From Drosophila persimilis (Eukaryota > Arthropoda > Insecta > Diptera > Drosophilidae): a stretch of 64,000 bases of DNA. The notes beneath the pieces were generated by a model, which had not been told where the DNA came from, did not search any database, and saw only the letters and a program-made list of their open reading frames with translations. Below, one piece after another: positions 23,694 through 37,375 of the stretch (position 1 is the first letter of the stretch; the number at the start of each line of letters is the position of its first letter). Made by a program: the position numbers and the translations under genes. The stretch lies in assembly GCF_003286085.1 (NCBI RefSeq), contig NW_020825294.1, forward strand, positions 4,278,001 through 4,342,000. The letters run 5' to 3'.

Positions 23694-24780
23694 GTCGGGG
23701 CCTAATTCATTTTGTTACTTTATGCGATACTTAATGTCTCTCCTCGTTCTCCCATATCTTCTTTGCTTCTTTGGCTGCCCTCCCTCTCCCTCTGTCTCTC
23801 TCTCTGTCTCTGGTTCTGGTGGCGATGCCCGCGGCTCATTAAAAGAAATTACTTTATTGGCAAAATTTACATACAAAGTATTATGGTGGCCATGTCTGCA
23901 GATGTCAAGTCGTTAAGTTGCTTCTTTGCTCTTTGGTTCTTCATTCATTATGCAAAAGAGTCACTTAGGTGTACACCCATATCCATATAAAAGTAGTACT
24001 TATCGTTATCGTTATCGGAAGCGGACTTCAGCGAAGATGGCAACAAGGTAATAGTTTTGCTCTCCGTTGGAATCTAAATTGGATGCAACTATAAATTATA
24101 TACAGAAAATGTTTCTAAAAAAGCAAAAATGTATTCCAAATTGGAAGATTTATATTTTAAAAAATTAAATGAGTTTTTTTTAATTTTAATTTTATTTTTA
24201 TAGTTTTAATTTTATAATTTTCACCATAGAACCCATCACTAATTAGTATTTTTTAGAAAAAAAAAATCCTAATGGCCTTTGATTGTTTTATTTCTATCGA
24301 ATGATATCCGTTTGCTTATGGGAAACATTTACAAGGAAGAAATTAAAGCCTTACGGTCTAATTTAACCTAGCTACAACCGAAAGAGGAAACCCCCTGGAA
24401 AATACTCATTCATTCCACTAATTCCAGTGTCTCTTCTAGAAAATGGTTCCATTCCACTAATTCCATCACCCTTGTAATTCCCAAATTGTGTGAATCAGAA
24501 AACTTGCCTTTGCCTTTGCCGCGCCCGCCCTCAAAGAACTCAATTTATCAACATAAACGCGGCCATTTATTTGATTTAAGCAATTTGTAAAATTTTAATG
24601 TGCTTCAGAATGAAATAAATCTTCAAACTGTGGGATTCGTTCTGGGTTTTCGTTTGGTTGGGTTTGATTCGAGTCGATGGGCGGGCCAAAACGGGGGCAC
24701 GTCCAATGAAATAAATTAGGCACAGCTGCTGCCGCTGTTGCTGCTCCTAAGAGAAGAAGTTCGTGTGGGTAGATTGGTGT

Positions 24781-24802
24781 GGGGGGGGGGGGGGGCGGGG
24801 GG
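24781..24802 (+). repeat. Long G run, possible G-quadruplex or assembly-sensitive site
   Basis: Fifteen consecutive Gs, a C, then six more Gs. The run length in an assembly is often uncertain. Confidence 0.85.
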
Positions 24803-26975
24803 ATAGCCCCACATCCGCAATTCCCAATCCTCTACCCGGAACGGACGTGCGCCTAATTTAGCAAACGCCCCAGAGCAGAGTGTGCAAGAAAACACATAAA
24901 CATAAATAAGTAAGACAAATAAAGTCTCCTGACACGAGCATTTAGCAGCAGTCGAATGGTGGGGCCGCACCGCCTCCGAGTGACAAAGTTCAATTGCCGA
25001 GTGTGTGACCCCTGCTGCGTATGGGGCCTCCCCCGTTTAAGATACAGTGCAACGTCCACATGCAAGTACAGGGAATAATTTCTCAACCAAAGACTCTCTC
25101 GGTGTCTCCACTGTAGGCCCCCGCGACTGTCGGCTTCGACTTGTGGGCCGTCAATTGTCGTCTATTTGTTGTGATTTCTCTGTGTGGGCTGTGGGGTGGC
25201 AATGTGGCCCGTGTACAACCCCCCCACAGCCCCAAGTGACAGCATATCAAATACAAATTGACAGTTGACACGTCAACTCCACAACCTCCATTTACCGGAG
25301 GGAATGACAGTTCCCCGAGCCATGTTATTCCGCAGTTTCATCGACTGTTGTTGGGGGTAGTGACGACGTTTGGGGGGGCCCTTCAAGTTTTTGTGAATCG
25401 AGCAGGTGTTGAGGTTGTTTCCTGATTTGCATTGGCCCTCTTGGTTTTATACTACTTTTATGTAGTCGTCGTTGCCGTCCGCAAGTAGTTCCTTCCGCAA
25501 CACGGACGTTGCCACTCTGCCATGGAAACCAATTAATTTCTATGAATTGTAAGAGTTCAAATTTCTGACAGCCTTCTGAGGCATGTGGCATGAACCTATT
25601 CTTTCGAAATCCTTGCGTGCTGTTACGTGTTGAAAGGGAATGTCCGATAAAGGGATACAAGAAGAAAAATGAAAGTTTAGGCTTTCAGAGGAACAACATT
25701 ACCATGAATAATAAATCAAATAAATAGAGATACTTGGAGATACACTTTAAAAACATTTTTTTAACTAATAAAATATAAAAAATAAATGCTAAAAATATTA
25801 AAACAACTCTCACTGTTTGAGTTCTTTGGACACATAAAAACCCAAGCTAAGCCTCACTGGGAAAGAGGTAGAACCCTTTTTTACCCACCTATGTCAGACC
25901 ACTCCAAAGCCTGGCATATATTCCCCATCTATAATTTGCTGGAACCTTGCAACATTAATAACCACTTCGCTATGCCTTCCACTTCTTTTTTTTTTTTGTA
26001 AGGGCAAAAAAAAAAACTGACAACCACATGAAAAATGAGGACTGACCATTTTTGCATATGTCTGCGTATAATTTCACAATTAATTATGAAACATGCCATA
26101 GATGGCAGCACAAAACAAAAACAAAAAAACAAAAAAGAGTCCAAAGAGAGGAAAAACCATAGAAAAAAACCCAGAAAAGTAAACCAGTTAACTGAAGCGA
26201 GGAAACAGAGTACAAGAGCACAAGGGGGCGGCTGGGCGGCTTGGCGGGGGGGCACGGCACACACTGTGACTATGACTAAACAAAACGATACGAAAATGAC
26301 ACGCTGTCAACGTGGCAGGCAGGCCTGGGGCCATGCCCCCTCTTGTGGCCGGAGCTGGCAAATTACAATAATACGAATGTAGTAACAAAACAGTAGCCGT
26401 CATGTGGGCAGGCGGACAAACGACGACAATGCGACAAAAGAGAGTGCCCGGGTGGTACTCGTATCCCCCCGCCCCACCCAGCATTCCATTGAGAACGGAC
26501 CGCCGACCGCCCCGCTCTGTGGACTGGACTTGTTTTCCAAGCTATGCCCATTGTTGGGCCTACGAAAAACGAGTCAAACGACGATTAACGCTTGGCTGAA
26601 TTGACTCGAAAAGTGCTGGGTCATAAATTATCCAACAACAAAATGAAAAGGCTTCTAATTTGGTTTAGTTTCGGTTCGTATTTTGGGGTGGCACGGTATA
26701 CTCCGTACCACCACCAGCACCACCACCACCACCTCCCCCTTGCATGTCATGCAATGCGTCACGTCATACAGGTTGCCACTTTTTTGTCCAAAGGCATTAT
26801 TATTAACTAGTTAGCGACATGCAACTTGTTGGCAGCGAGACGCCCAATTTTCAAATGCCTGGCGGTTAAGCTTTCAACTAACGAAAGAGATAGAGATAGA
26901 GAGAGGGACAGAAAGAGTACTAAGCTTTAGTTACCCTTTGATGACCTTTTTTTACTTGATTGATATATAATTAGG

Positions 26976-27010
26976 CCTCTCTCTGGCACTCTGTCACAGA
27001 GTAGCTTAGC
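26976..27010 (+). repeat. Dispersed motif ACAGAGTAGCTTAGC, copy 4
   Basis: CCTCTCTCTGGCACTCTGTC followed by ACAGAGTAGCTTAGC, identical to copy 1 over the 15-base core although about 21 kb away. Confidence 0.6.
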
Positions 27011-27270
27011 AATCAAAGGTGAAATTGCATCTGGTGTTGATTTTAAAATGATTTCCGACTTATTTATCTTTTCGGCTATTAAATAGACCAAGTTTCCTTC
27101 CAAAATATACCTAAATAATAGTAATGGTACCAATTTTATAACTCTTATTCATTTTTGTATGTTTTATGTTAAGAAATATTACCAATATTGATTGTTGACT
27201 GTTGACTCTTGATACAAATTTGTTTCTTTCTTTTCTTTCTATTCTTTGTTTTCTTTTTGCAAAAACCTTT

Positions 27271-27294
27271 ATACCCCCCTCAACAAAAGGGTAT
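27271..27294. repeat. Inverted repeat ATACCCCC...AGGGTAT
   Basis: Arms ATACCC and GGGTAT around a 12-base loop; member of the palindrome family seen at 14,283. Confidence 0.6.
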
Positions 27295-27599
27295 GCAAAA
27301 CGGGTTGGCAGTACGCTCCATACATCAATTGTCGCACAGGATGGCGCGGAGCAGCACGGGGAGGGGGATGGGGCCTTTGCATGTCGCCGGGCATTTATGA
27401 TTAAGTGAGGTACATATTAATATTATCGTGCGACTCACCTGGTTCGAGTCGGTTCCCGTTCCCTCTCTCAATGGGTGGATTTTCTGCCAGACAGTTTGTA
27501 TGCTAATTTCCAGGCCTAGTGAGGAGGCCCAGGAGGCCTCACAATGGCCACACACCGCAGCCCGCACAGCACTCCGTGCAATTCACACAATGGGTTTAT

Positions 27600-27835
27600 T
27601 ATACCCTTCGTAGAGGGTATGACTGAAGAGTGTGGCAAGTATTCTAGCAATGAGCTTCATTATATGTCCTTCCAGCAGCTGAAATAGTAAAGATCGGTTT
27701 ACCATTTGTCATAGGAACAATCAGTCGAAATCTTAGAGGTCACAGTTTCAATTGGGCTTAAACAACTAAGAACCAACCATCGAACCGTCTGTATCTAGGG
27801 TATCCCTCGCTTCGGTTGGTTCTCTCTTCTTGTTT
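27600..27835 (+). repeat. Candidate short dispersed element starting with an ATACCCT...AGGGTAT inverted repeat
   Basis: The left end is ATACCCTTCGTAGAGGGTAT, followed by GACTGAAGAG. The right end is marked by AGGGTATCCCTCGCTTCGG near 27,797-27,815. In between is single-copy sequence without coding potential. It has the look of a small non-autonomous element, but no target-site duplication was identified and its family is unknown to me. Confidence 0.35.
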
Positions 27836-28211
27836 TACAGTTATTTTAATTTATGAGCATTTTATGCGAGTGCACAGCAGAGTCGGGTGGAAGGAGGTTG
27901 AAAACGAACCCATAATACGAGAGTAACAAAAGCGGAAACTATTGTATTAAGTGTTTGATTTATGTTTTCACTCAATTGTTTTATTTATGAGCCATTTCAT
28001 GGCGTACGGGAATCGCTTTCGTGTTCAGTTCATTTCAGTTATTTCGCATTGTTACGTTGACTCTCTTCTGCGCCTCTAATAAAGCTCTCTTACCAGGCCC
28101 AGGGTCAATAGTTTCTGAATTACACTTGATTTTCTACGGTTTTTATTTGAGTAACACTCTAATTCATAGAATCACTCAATTACGGCGCGTCTGTGGAAAA
28201 AAAGCAGCTCA

Positions 28212-28234
28212 AACACACACACACACACACACAC
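28212..28234. repeat. (CA)n microsatellite
   Basis: Uninterrupted CA run of about 23 bp. Confidence 0.9.
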
Positions 28235-28429
28235 GCAGGCATATAGCACTTACCGTTTGAATGCTGGCAACGCATATTGTGCAATTCGCAATTAAAACAC
28301 ACATTTTATGCATATTTAACGCCGACTTTGCACAAAACTAATTACACTACTCGACCGGCCAGACATTTGCCCACATTTTAACACAAATTTCGTTGCAATT
28401 GGATTGGTTTTAATTTAATTCTTGCGGGA

Positions 28430-28690
28430 GTGGTCAGAGAGAGAGAGAGAGAGAGAGCGAAAGATTGCGTGGGTGTGAGTGTGTGATCTCGTGCAGAGTG
28501 TAGATATGCAAGGTGAGGCGGCATGGTCCTTCGTTTTGTTTCAGATCGTGAGGGGTGGAGAGGGGAAGAGAGAACTGCAACTGAAAGAGCATGGGCGCCA
28601 TACCCTATTTATTGGCACATGGTGTAGGAATGGAAGCAAAAGAAAATGAAAGTGAGAGGGAGAGGGAGAGGGAGCGAATTTTCGAGGGCT
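28430..28690. promoter_or_regulatory. GAGA-rich island, candidate regulatory element
   Basis: An uninterrupted GA run (28,436-28,457) is followed by more GAGAGA clusters (about 28,553-28,575, 28,650-28,675, 28,697) and a GCGCCAT site near 28,594. The composition resembles the noc-proximal region at 661-1,450. No gene start was found nearby, so an enhancer or Polycomb-type element is more likely than a promoter. Confidence 0.35.
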
Positions 28691-31095
28691 TGTCAAAGTG
28701 AGAGAGCAAAGCTGTGCTTCTCAAACTACAGCATGCAGCAAAACAGCTTCTCAAACTTGGGATCAGCTAAAACTGTGCATTAAAACTGTTGAAAATAAGA
28801 CTGTATTGATTTTTAAGGCAAATATCCATCCAATTACGGGAAAAACTTTTGTTTTGAAACTTTTTAAGGCCTATTCTTGCTCATAACTCAATTATATCTA
28901 CACTTTTGGAAATATTTTCCTGAAAAATGATGAATACACACATCATTGAACCGCACTAATTACTTTTTCTTCTTTTCATTATAATCATCAACCATCCATC
29001 CATCCATCCAGCCCTCCCCATCCGTGCATCTATCCACGCATCCATCATCCCCGGCAATTTTCTCACACTTTAAATTGACACATCGTCACTGATAGATTAG
29101 ATCCTGATGACTTTGCACATATCACATGGAATCTGTCTTAACTTTTTCTTTTTGCTGGTTGGTCTTTCTAGGCATATATTTTAGGTGTACGTGTATTCCG
29201 TATTTGGAGAGGGGAGAGAGTTGTGACGAGTGTGGTTTTTGCCCAAATGGAAAGCAATTATTCAATGTCAGGGCGACACACGCACCAAAAACATTTCATC
29301 AATTAATTATTCAACATTATTTGGCCAAGCCCAAAAATAATCGAAAAAGACAAGATAATATATTAATTTTTCGAACGAAATTATTTATTTATGATACTCT
29401 GCAAACAGTTTGGGAAATATGATTAAGTGTTGCATCTTCCTTTGATAATTTCTTTTTCCTGACTCCCAAAGAAAAAGATGAATCTCTTACTGAGTCTCTC
29501 TAAGATCCAATAATCTAGACATATATCCCTAGATATTCCATATTCCAATAACTTCAGGATAGATGATCATTTATATCCCAAAACCCAATACCAACCCTAA
29601 TTACATGTCAATCTTCCCTTTTCAAAAATTTTTACAAAGTACATACGAATTCATGATTATTTTCTAAAGAACATATTTTGGTGAAGCATTCTCCTATCAA
29701 CAGGAAACCCCATTGAAAGAATGTCATCTTAAGATCAATAAGAAATATTATCATTCCCTAGAGTGCTCTCTAAATAAATAATACAAATAGTATTTCCTAA
29801 ATAAATATGATACCAACAGAATTATTCTACTTCCCTTATCGAACCTTTTCAGCAAGAAAAAAAAAACAAATTCCTTCGATTTCAGGCCCTAAGTGAGAGT
29901 GCACAAAATATTATGAATTTCATTCCTGTGAGTCTTGCCTGCCCCATGGAGGGGGGGGCACAAAAAAAGAAGGGAAGAAGCATACGAATACGAGTACGGA
30001 GTGTACACAAATATGTGGCAACGTCATCAAAGTAATCAGGCGACGACTGAGCCTCAACGACTGACTGTCTCTGTCAGGGCCAGAGGCGATATGGGGAGCC
30101 TTCCTCCCAAATGATTGCTTCCATGACGTGGCAAGAGGCAAGTGCCGGGTGCCGGGTGCTGGGTGCCGCGGGGACCCAACATCAGCGACATCATTTATCA
30201 TCAACCTGCCCGTCACTCAACGTGTCTTTCCCCCCAGTAGTAGAAGACGAGGGCAACAAAAACAACAACAAAAAATGTACTACCACCGCATGCAAAGGAC
30301 TCTGATGGGTTGCTGCTGCCTGTCTGCTGTATGTCCGTATGTCCGTCCGGGTGTGCGTTATCCTTGGGTGTGCTGTCAAAAAATTATTATGCCTATTAAT
30401 TTTACCCATGCGGGCGTCACCCCTATTCATCCACTCTGCGCTGTTTGGTGGTAAATTACGCAACAGCAACAAAGATATAGAGGATATCCAATGGATATTA
30501 CGACTATAAGATACCCTTGAAAAGGGAATTATGTGTAGAAGCGTATTTAAATGGGGCCAAAAATTAATATAAATAAATAAATAAAAATTTTTGTATAAGA
30601 CCCTATTTTATATAGAACTTTGGGGTATTAAAAGTAACTTTCTGTATTGAAAATATGTTGTTGTTCCAGCTATCATGATTATTCGATACTTTAATAATGA
30701 AAATAATTTTAAAATAAAAGAAAGCCAAAGAATGCTCTTCATTGCTGGGAAATTTGTTCTTCTTTAAAGCTTTAATAGTCTTTCGAACGTTGTATCTTAT
30801 ATAGTCCCATGTCCACTCTTAAGTTTTCTTTCATTCTAGTCAAATTTAAGAGGTTTGACTTTATTCAAAGTATAGGGTAGACAGATTATATCCAAGGCTA
30901 GATCGATTATGTTTCGATACTGATACCTTAGGGATTACGAAATGTATTCTCCTTCCCATTACATACTCCTCTATGAAACCAATATACCCACATTCTCTGG
31001 AAATACTTGGCATAAAATACCAGAGAAAAATAATGTTTGATGTTTGGCTTTTGCCAGCGCCAAGTGGGCGTGGCTGTCTGAGTGAGAGTGCAAGA

Positions 31096-31117
31096 GTGTG
31101 TGTGTGTGTGTGTGTGT
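31096..31117. repeat. (GT)n microsatellite
   Basis: Uninterrupted GT run of about 22 bp. Confidence 0.9.
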
Positions 31118-32485
31118 CGCTTAAGACATATTTTGCCTCATTCATTTGGCAGTAATTTATCCTGTCATGCTGTCATTATGCCAGCAAAAAAAAAAAGAAG
31201 AGAAAAACCGAAAACCGAGTGGAAGTTTGGGGGAAAAAATTATTTATTGAAAATGATTATGCACAGGGAATCGAGAAACGCTCCATAATCAGCCACACAG
31301 AACCGCACGGAGGGGGCTGGGTGGGGGTTTCAGTTTTTGTTAATGATTCGCTGACGTCTTCCGACTTGGTCGCATCGATCAAAAATCATTATGACTTATT
31401 TGGAGGAGAATGCCACAGAAGTGATTACACTGAGCGAAACTCCAGAGTGCTGTGAAATAATCAAAAAAGGTACAAAATATCTCAAATATTTACTTTTTGG
31501 TTTCTATTTTGGAAAAATAGAGCACAAAATAAACTGATTAAATATATGTACATATATAGAGCCATGGATCCCTAGAACTAAATTCCTCGCCGACTACAGG
31601 GTATCATCTGGCTGTATATTTGGAGTTGCCCAAATGCCTCCAGCTGATGTCTTTTCAATAACTAATCAATCTTGGCTTTGACTTGATGTCTACACTGCAC
31701 GCGATGACTTATTTCGTTGAGTGTTGTGCTGGTGGGTTCCCTTTTTTTTTGGGTTTGGGGGTGGGTTCATTGGATGGTTCTGGGGATTCTGAGCCAAAGC
31801 AAGTGCCAACTTTTTTGCTGTCGCCCATCAATCAGCCTTGAATGAATGGTGGGGGCGTGGGTGGTGGGCGGTTGGCGGTAAAAACGTAAGCTCATGTCAG
31901 TCACTCATTGAGGAGCGAAAAGGCAAAAGAAGAAAACCCAAAAACGAAGCAAGGACAGACGTAGCGAAGGGGGTTTTTTTTTGGGGGGGAGGTGGGGCGG
32001 CGGGCGGCAGCTCTGATCATTTTGAACTTTTGGCGTTGACAGCCGGAATACAAAATGCGGACGAAATATGTCGATACGAATCAAACGAAAATTTCCTTTA
32101 AGAAAGGAATTCCATGGCAGGAGAAAAAAAGGAGAAAAAGAAAGTTGTTTTTAGGGCAAAAATATTGGAGATGAATTATTTTTTCTATAAGAACATTTTT
32201 AGGGAATTTATGAGATATCGTAATGCGATTAATCTTATATTATTGTTCTTTATTCTTGGTATACAAAACTATTTATTATCGTAAAAACCGTTATTGGTAG
32301 AAGAGCTACAGAATTGAAGAACTATCATTTTAAGAAAGAAATAAGCGTAAATCCTTATGCACTCTTCAAAGAATATATATCTATTATATTTCTTCTACCA
32401 GGGGGCAACCCCCGGCTCACTCGTTCTTCTCGAAACCTTTTTACCCATTAAATACCTTCCTGTCCACTGTTCTATCAAAACCCTG

Positions 32486-32505
32486 ATACCCCCTAAAAAG
32501 GGTAT
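32486..32505. repeat. Inverted repeat ATACCCCCT...AGGGTAT
   Basis: Same arm sequence and size as the palindrome at 14,283, with a few loop changes. Confidence 0.6.
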
Positions 32506-34084
32506 GTACCAAATATGACAAGAAAACGGAGTAGCTCTCCGCTCTCTCTCCGCTCTGGGCACACTATAAATGCCAGACAATAAATAACCGCAACTTAAGC
32601 ATATTGCGGTTAAAAGCAAACTCTCACCATCTCCCTCTGTCTTCTCCCTATCTTTGGGGCTCTCTTTCGCACAGCTTGAGCTACTTCCCAACGGGCAGAC
32701 ATATTTCATTTTCATGCTCCCAATTGTTTTGCCCTTGACAAATGAGTGAGTGGGTGAGTGAGTGAGAGAGCGTAGGGTGTGGGGTGTGGGGTGTGGGTGG
32801 AAAGCAAAGAGTGTGGCCAACAAGGCAAGTCATCAAAATAACAAATAACGACGACTACCAGAATTGATTGCATGTCATTAATTTTCATTTCAAATTACTT
32901 TGCCACTATATCATGGGTCTGGAGTCTATGCCACGCCATCACCATCAACCACCCAACCACCCACCCCCCACACGGGCCCCAAAGTCAACGTAAATGTGGC
33001 AAAGTCGTGCCAAAGTCAGACCAGAGCCATGGTCTAAATAAATATGAATAAATGTCGGGTGTGTGCTTGAGACAAGTGCGAAAAGTTTCATATTTTCATA
33101 TTATAGTGCAATAAACAGAAAACACTGAAGGGCTGGCTGTACTTGATGAAAGGTGGGGTTACTCTATGTACTATATTTAACCAGGGCTCTATAGATTTCT
33201 TATTATAAAAATAACACTTATTTTTCATTTAAAAACTTCAATTTACTTTTTTTCAAAAAATATAAAAAGTGCATGAATTTTAATTATATATTTTTGTAAT
33301 TAGGTTAGAGTTCAAAAATAAAAAAATTGAAGGTATTAACGATTTAGTGAACTAATGTAAATAAAAATAAATAATTAAAAATAAATTATAAAATAGAGAA
33401 TATAATGGATTTTTATTAGTAAAATGAGAAATAATCGTATATGTAGCTTTTTTTGTTTAAATTTATAACTACGTATTTTTTATTTTTAAATTAAACCTTT
33501 TTTTTCAAATATTTTTTACATTTTTCGATATTTATTTATTTCAGAAACGTATCCGAAGGATATTATGTATCTAGATATTTAAAGTAAAAGTGGTAAAATG
33601 TAAAAAAAATGATGAACAAAACTGTTTCTAAAATTTTTTTAAAATAAATTATAATAAATATTATAATATCTATTTTGATCATGTGTTATATTTTTAACGA
33701 ACTTATTGAAACTTTTCTGCAATTATAACACACTAAAACGCCAGAAAATAATTTCAAACACAAGAAAACAATTTTCCAATATCTAAAAATGAATTTCTTA
33801 TGGATATACAAACATGTGTTCATATTTTTCCCCCAAAACGTTTCTTCAACAAGCCCCATGAATATCATGAATAGCACCTGTAAGCCATAATACTTCTTGT
33901 TCCTCCTCCATATAGAGCCTCTGGCAGGGGGATTGCAATCTTTTGGTCCTCCGACTGGAGGCAATAAATTACCCAGCTGCTGATGGGATGTCACTTGGCG
34001 ACATAATCACTGTCAGGCCAAAGCCAGAGAGCCAGAGAGGGATTGTCCGAATATACAAATATAGTTTTGCAGCTAACGAGCATT

Positions 34085-34128
34085 TGGGAATGGGAATGGG
34101 AATGGGACTGGGAATGGCAATGGCAATG
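34085..34128. repeat. (GGGAAT)n minisatellite
   Basis: About seven 6-bp GGGAAT/GGCAAT units. Confidence 0.85.
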
Positions 34129-34232
34129 TACAGACCCCTCCATCGGAGGGGAGTCCGTGTGTGCATTCGCATTTGTGGATGGTCTGGTCATTGTTTATAA
34201 TTCATAAAGCAATTTTGCATGGGCTCGGGAGC

Positions 34233-34270
34233 CTGGAGTCTGTAGTCTGGAGTCTGGAGTCAGCAGTCAG
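34233..34270. repeat. (TGGAGTC)n minisatellite
   Basis: Five 7-bp units of TGGAGTC with minor changes. Confidence 0.8.
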
Positions 34271-34920
34271 GAGGTCCGAGTCCGAGTCGGGGCCTGTGCC
34301 GGGGCCAGATACAAATGCGAGCCATATGCAAATGTTTCAGCCTGATGGACAGTTGGAGTTCAGTTGGCCAGCGACCGAGCCCAGGCAACTTATCACGCGC
34401 TTGCCCCCCAAACAAGCCGCTTGCCTCGTACCTTCCACAAATAGTATCTGTATCTGCATTCATCATTGAGAGGGAACGAGTGGGAGAGTCTCAATCCCAA
34501 CTGGGATTCCGGAATCATCCGGGCGGGCACATGCTTGCCATGTCATTCATACATTTTGCAGGCTCCTCTCTCTCTCTCTCTCCCTGCCTTTCAGCCATCC
34601 ATCAGACCCGATGCCCTGATGCTTCTGCTACAGCTTCTGCCTGCCAGTTGGCAGTACGTCAGTCCGTCAGTCACTTAACACACTGAGAGAAACAAAGTGC
34701 TAAGTAATTGTTTTCTATAAAAGAAGCAAAGTATTAATCGAGACACATTTTTGTCAGTGTAGTTGCAGTTGCATCATTGCTCTTTCTGGTAGTTCCTGCT
34801 GTTGCTTCTGTTGCATGGCGCACATGGAGGAGGACCTCTCTTCCTTCGATGCAAAAACAAAAGCTTGATTACAATATATCCAAGCGAAGACCAGTGCGTA
34901 CCTTGACTGCCCCTTTACCT

Positions 34921-34930
<10 letters not shown>

Positions 34931-34963
<33 letters not shown>

Positions 34964-35114
34964 GTCTGTCTGTCTGTCCCTGTCTCTCTACTCCACTCTT
35001 TGTTGTTTTGAAATGCACGCGAGATTAACTCTTGCCTCTGACATTAACGAATGAGAGCCAACAGCATCTGACAGTCAAATGTCAGTTAGCTGCAGCTCTT
35101 TCACCACTCTTTCG

Positions 35115-35150
<36 letters not shown>
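34931..35150. repeat. (CT)n at 34,931-34,959 and 35,119-35,150 with (TGTC)n at 34,959-34,978
   Basis: Two long CT tracts about 160 bp apart, the first running into five TGTC units. Long CT/GA tracts bind GAGA factor and can also form triplex DNA. Confidence 0.85.
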
Positions 35151-35153
<3 letters not shown>

Positions 35154-37261
35154 TTTGTGTCTTTCAAACTATCTCCTTCTCAATATGCATAGTACACGTT
35201 GATGAAGTCCTGCTTTTGGCATTGCTTTTCTATCGTTTCATAATTTTGCGCTCAATTTAACTAAATTTCAAGTTTTTCAAGTTACCAGAAATTTTCTAAT
35301 TGTTTTTTGGGATAGTTTACTTTATGTTATATGTAGAAGGTATTTATAAACTAGTCGAAACGTTTTTTTCGAGTCACACAGGGATCTTATGATTTAATTT
35401 TTATAAGAAGATAGTTCTGAAAAAACTTATTTGAGAGAGAGAAGGGCTTTATTTTACAAAAAGAATCGATTCTAACAAAAAAATTTGATTCATAAATAAA
35501 ATAAAATTCAAACCATAAAGAATTTTTTATTTCAAAATAGTATGTACAAAAAATCTATCGTTTTCACTTAAAATTAGCATACTAAAAAACTATCTATTTA
35601 TATTTGTTTTTTTTTTTAGATATTCCCATTGAATTTTCCAACCCAAAGGTTCTTTAATTGTTACTAAAAAATCTCCAAATAAACTAAAAAAATAAATAAA
35701 CAGCACAAAATATTTAAAGGAAATACCACAATCGACTCTGTATAAGTAGAATAATCTTTTTCTTAATCTTTTTCCAGAATGTTTCACCTAATGACTGGGA
35801 AATAAATACTTCCTTATGTACTTCCCTGCGATATGTCTATAAAAACATCAAATAAGGTCCACCGACTTCTGGGTTTTGTTTGACCAAAAAAAGAAAACAC
35901 CTTTTACACCATTTCAATTGAAATGAAAGGTGGCCCCTACGTACGGGTAGGTGCACTTCTCTGGAAGTAGCTGATGGCCTGAGAAAATCCCATTTGATAT
36001 GCCATTTGGCACGCACAGTGGTCATTATCCATTGTTTGACCACAGTGTCCCGCTGTTGATGGTGCCGCAAAAATTATGAAGAAATTCGATGGAGTGCAAA
36101 ATATTTGCACATTTCTGTTTGTGTTTTGTGCATGAATGAGAGAAGCATCGGCTTCCTTTTTTTTTGGGCCCCGTCGGTGACCCTTTGATGTTGTATTTGT
36201 CCTCTTATTCGTTTCGCTGGAACCCTGCTGATTCGGGCAGGCTCTGACATGGCTCTGTGGGTTTCAAGGTTTTTGCCTAATTTATTGATTTTGGCCTCTC
36301 TAAGAACATTTATCTCGATATTTCTAGGAAGTTCAATGCTCCGACTCGGAAGTGGGTGATTTTTGATTTTTAGTCATGGGAACGGCGACTCCCTGCCTGG
36401 ATTTAATCAAAATTAAATAGCTAAAAGATTAGATAGGATAAGTGAGGATATCATCATCGCAGGAGAAGCAACAACCCTTACAGCTTACTGCGTTACCCAT
36501 CTTTTGGGATCTATCTACCGGTTGACACTTGGAATGCCTTCGAGGGTTCTACGGTGTACGGACCAGCAGTCAGTCAACTGAGGCATTAAGCCATTGTTAA
36601 GGGATTTATTACATCACTATAGAGCATAGTTGAGTGGTTGGAGGGTTACGTTTTTATCCCTTTTTCAGAGAGAGAGAGAGAGCTAGGGAGAGGGGCAAAT
36701 ATTTTCATGTCTAGGGTTTAATTGTTTTCACAGTTGCAATTCAGCAAAGAAGAAAGGTTGTCAGTCGTTGAGGCTCAAGTGCTCGAGTACTCCGGATACG
36801 TTTTTACTTTTTTTTTTAAATTTTATTTTTACCCTTATCAAGTCCCCATATGCGAATGCGAGTGCGAGTGCGAGTACGAGTGCTGGCAGAGTGTTTGCAT
36901 TATCCCCGCGTCAAGGGGTGTGCGGCGTAACCATATCGGGTTCTGGGTTTCTGCTGAATGGGTTCTACTCAATGGCCTTCCGCCTTGCCTTGCCCTGCCT
37001 TGCTTTCTTAGCAATTTTTCGAAAAACTTGACACAGTGTTGCCTCAAACCAAATAAAACCGAAAAAAAGGGGTGAGTGGTGAGACGTAACCCTCTTCAGA
37101 AACCCAGATAATGCCCAGATCCCCACCTCCCCTTCCGTAGACTTCCTTTTGAAGTGAGTGTATATCATTAACTCGAGAGGGCTGCAGCCAGGCACTTGCA
37201 GATTTTTGATTGCATTTGTTGATGCCAACAGGAAAAAGAAATAGATGGAATCGTTGGTCGA

Positions 37262-37375
37262 AGGTTTTGATACCCTAAGGGTCGGCAACAACAACATACA
37301 CAGCCCTTCTCGAGAGGCAGAAAATACTTAAATTTCGGTGCCAAAAATCCAACAACACATACACAGTCTTTGACG
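37262..37375 (-). repeat. Dispersed repeat with GACTGTGTATTTGTTG-like core, minus-strand copy pair
   Basis: On the minus strand CAAAGACTGTGTATGTGTTG, TGGATTTTTGGCACCGAAA, then GGGCTGTGTATGTTGTTG appear in tandem. The same word order is seen at 47,164-47,560 and, in part, at 49,070-49,390. Origin unknown. Confidence 0.65.

Noticed and set aside
23986-24050. TATAAAAG followed by ATGGCAACAAG and a GT donor
   Set aside because: The TATA to initiator distance is wrong and no downstream coding exon could be found; left as a note only.
27430-27460. GGTTCGAGTC, resembling a tRNA B box
   Set aside because: No matching acceptor stem, D arm or anticodon arm could be placed around it.
29126-29422. 98-codon frame with a signal-like start and a Cys-rich segment
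   Set aside because: No family match, no core promoter or poly(A) context, and the rest of the frame is plain AT-rich sequence.
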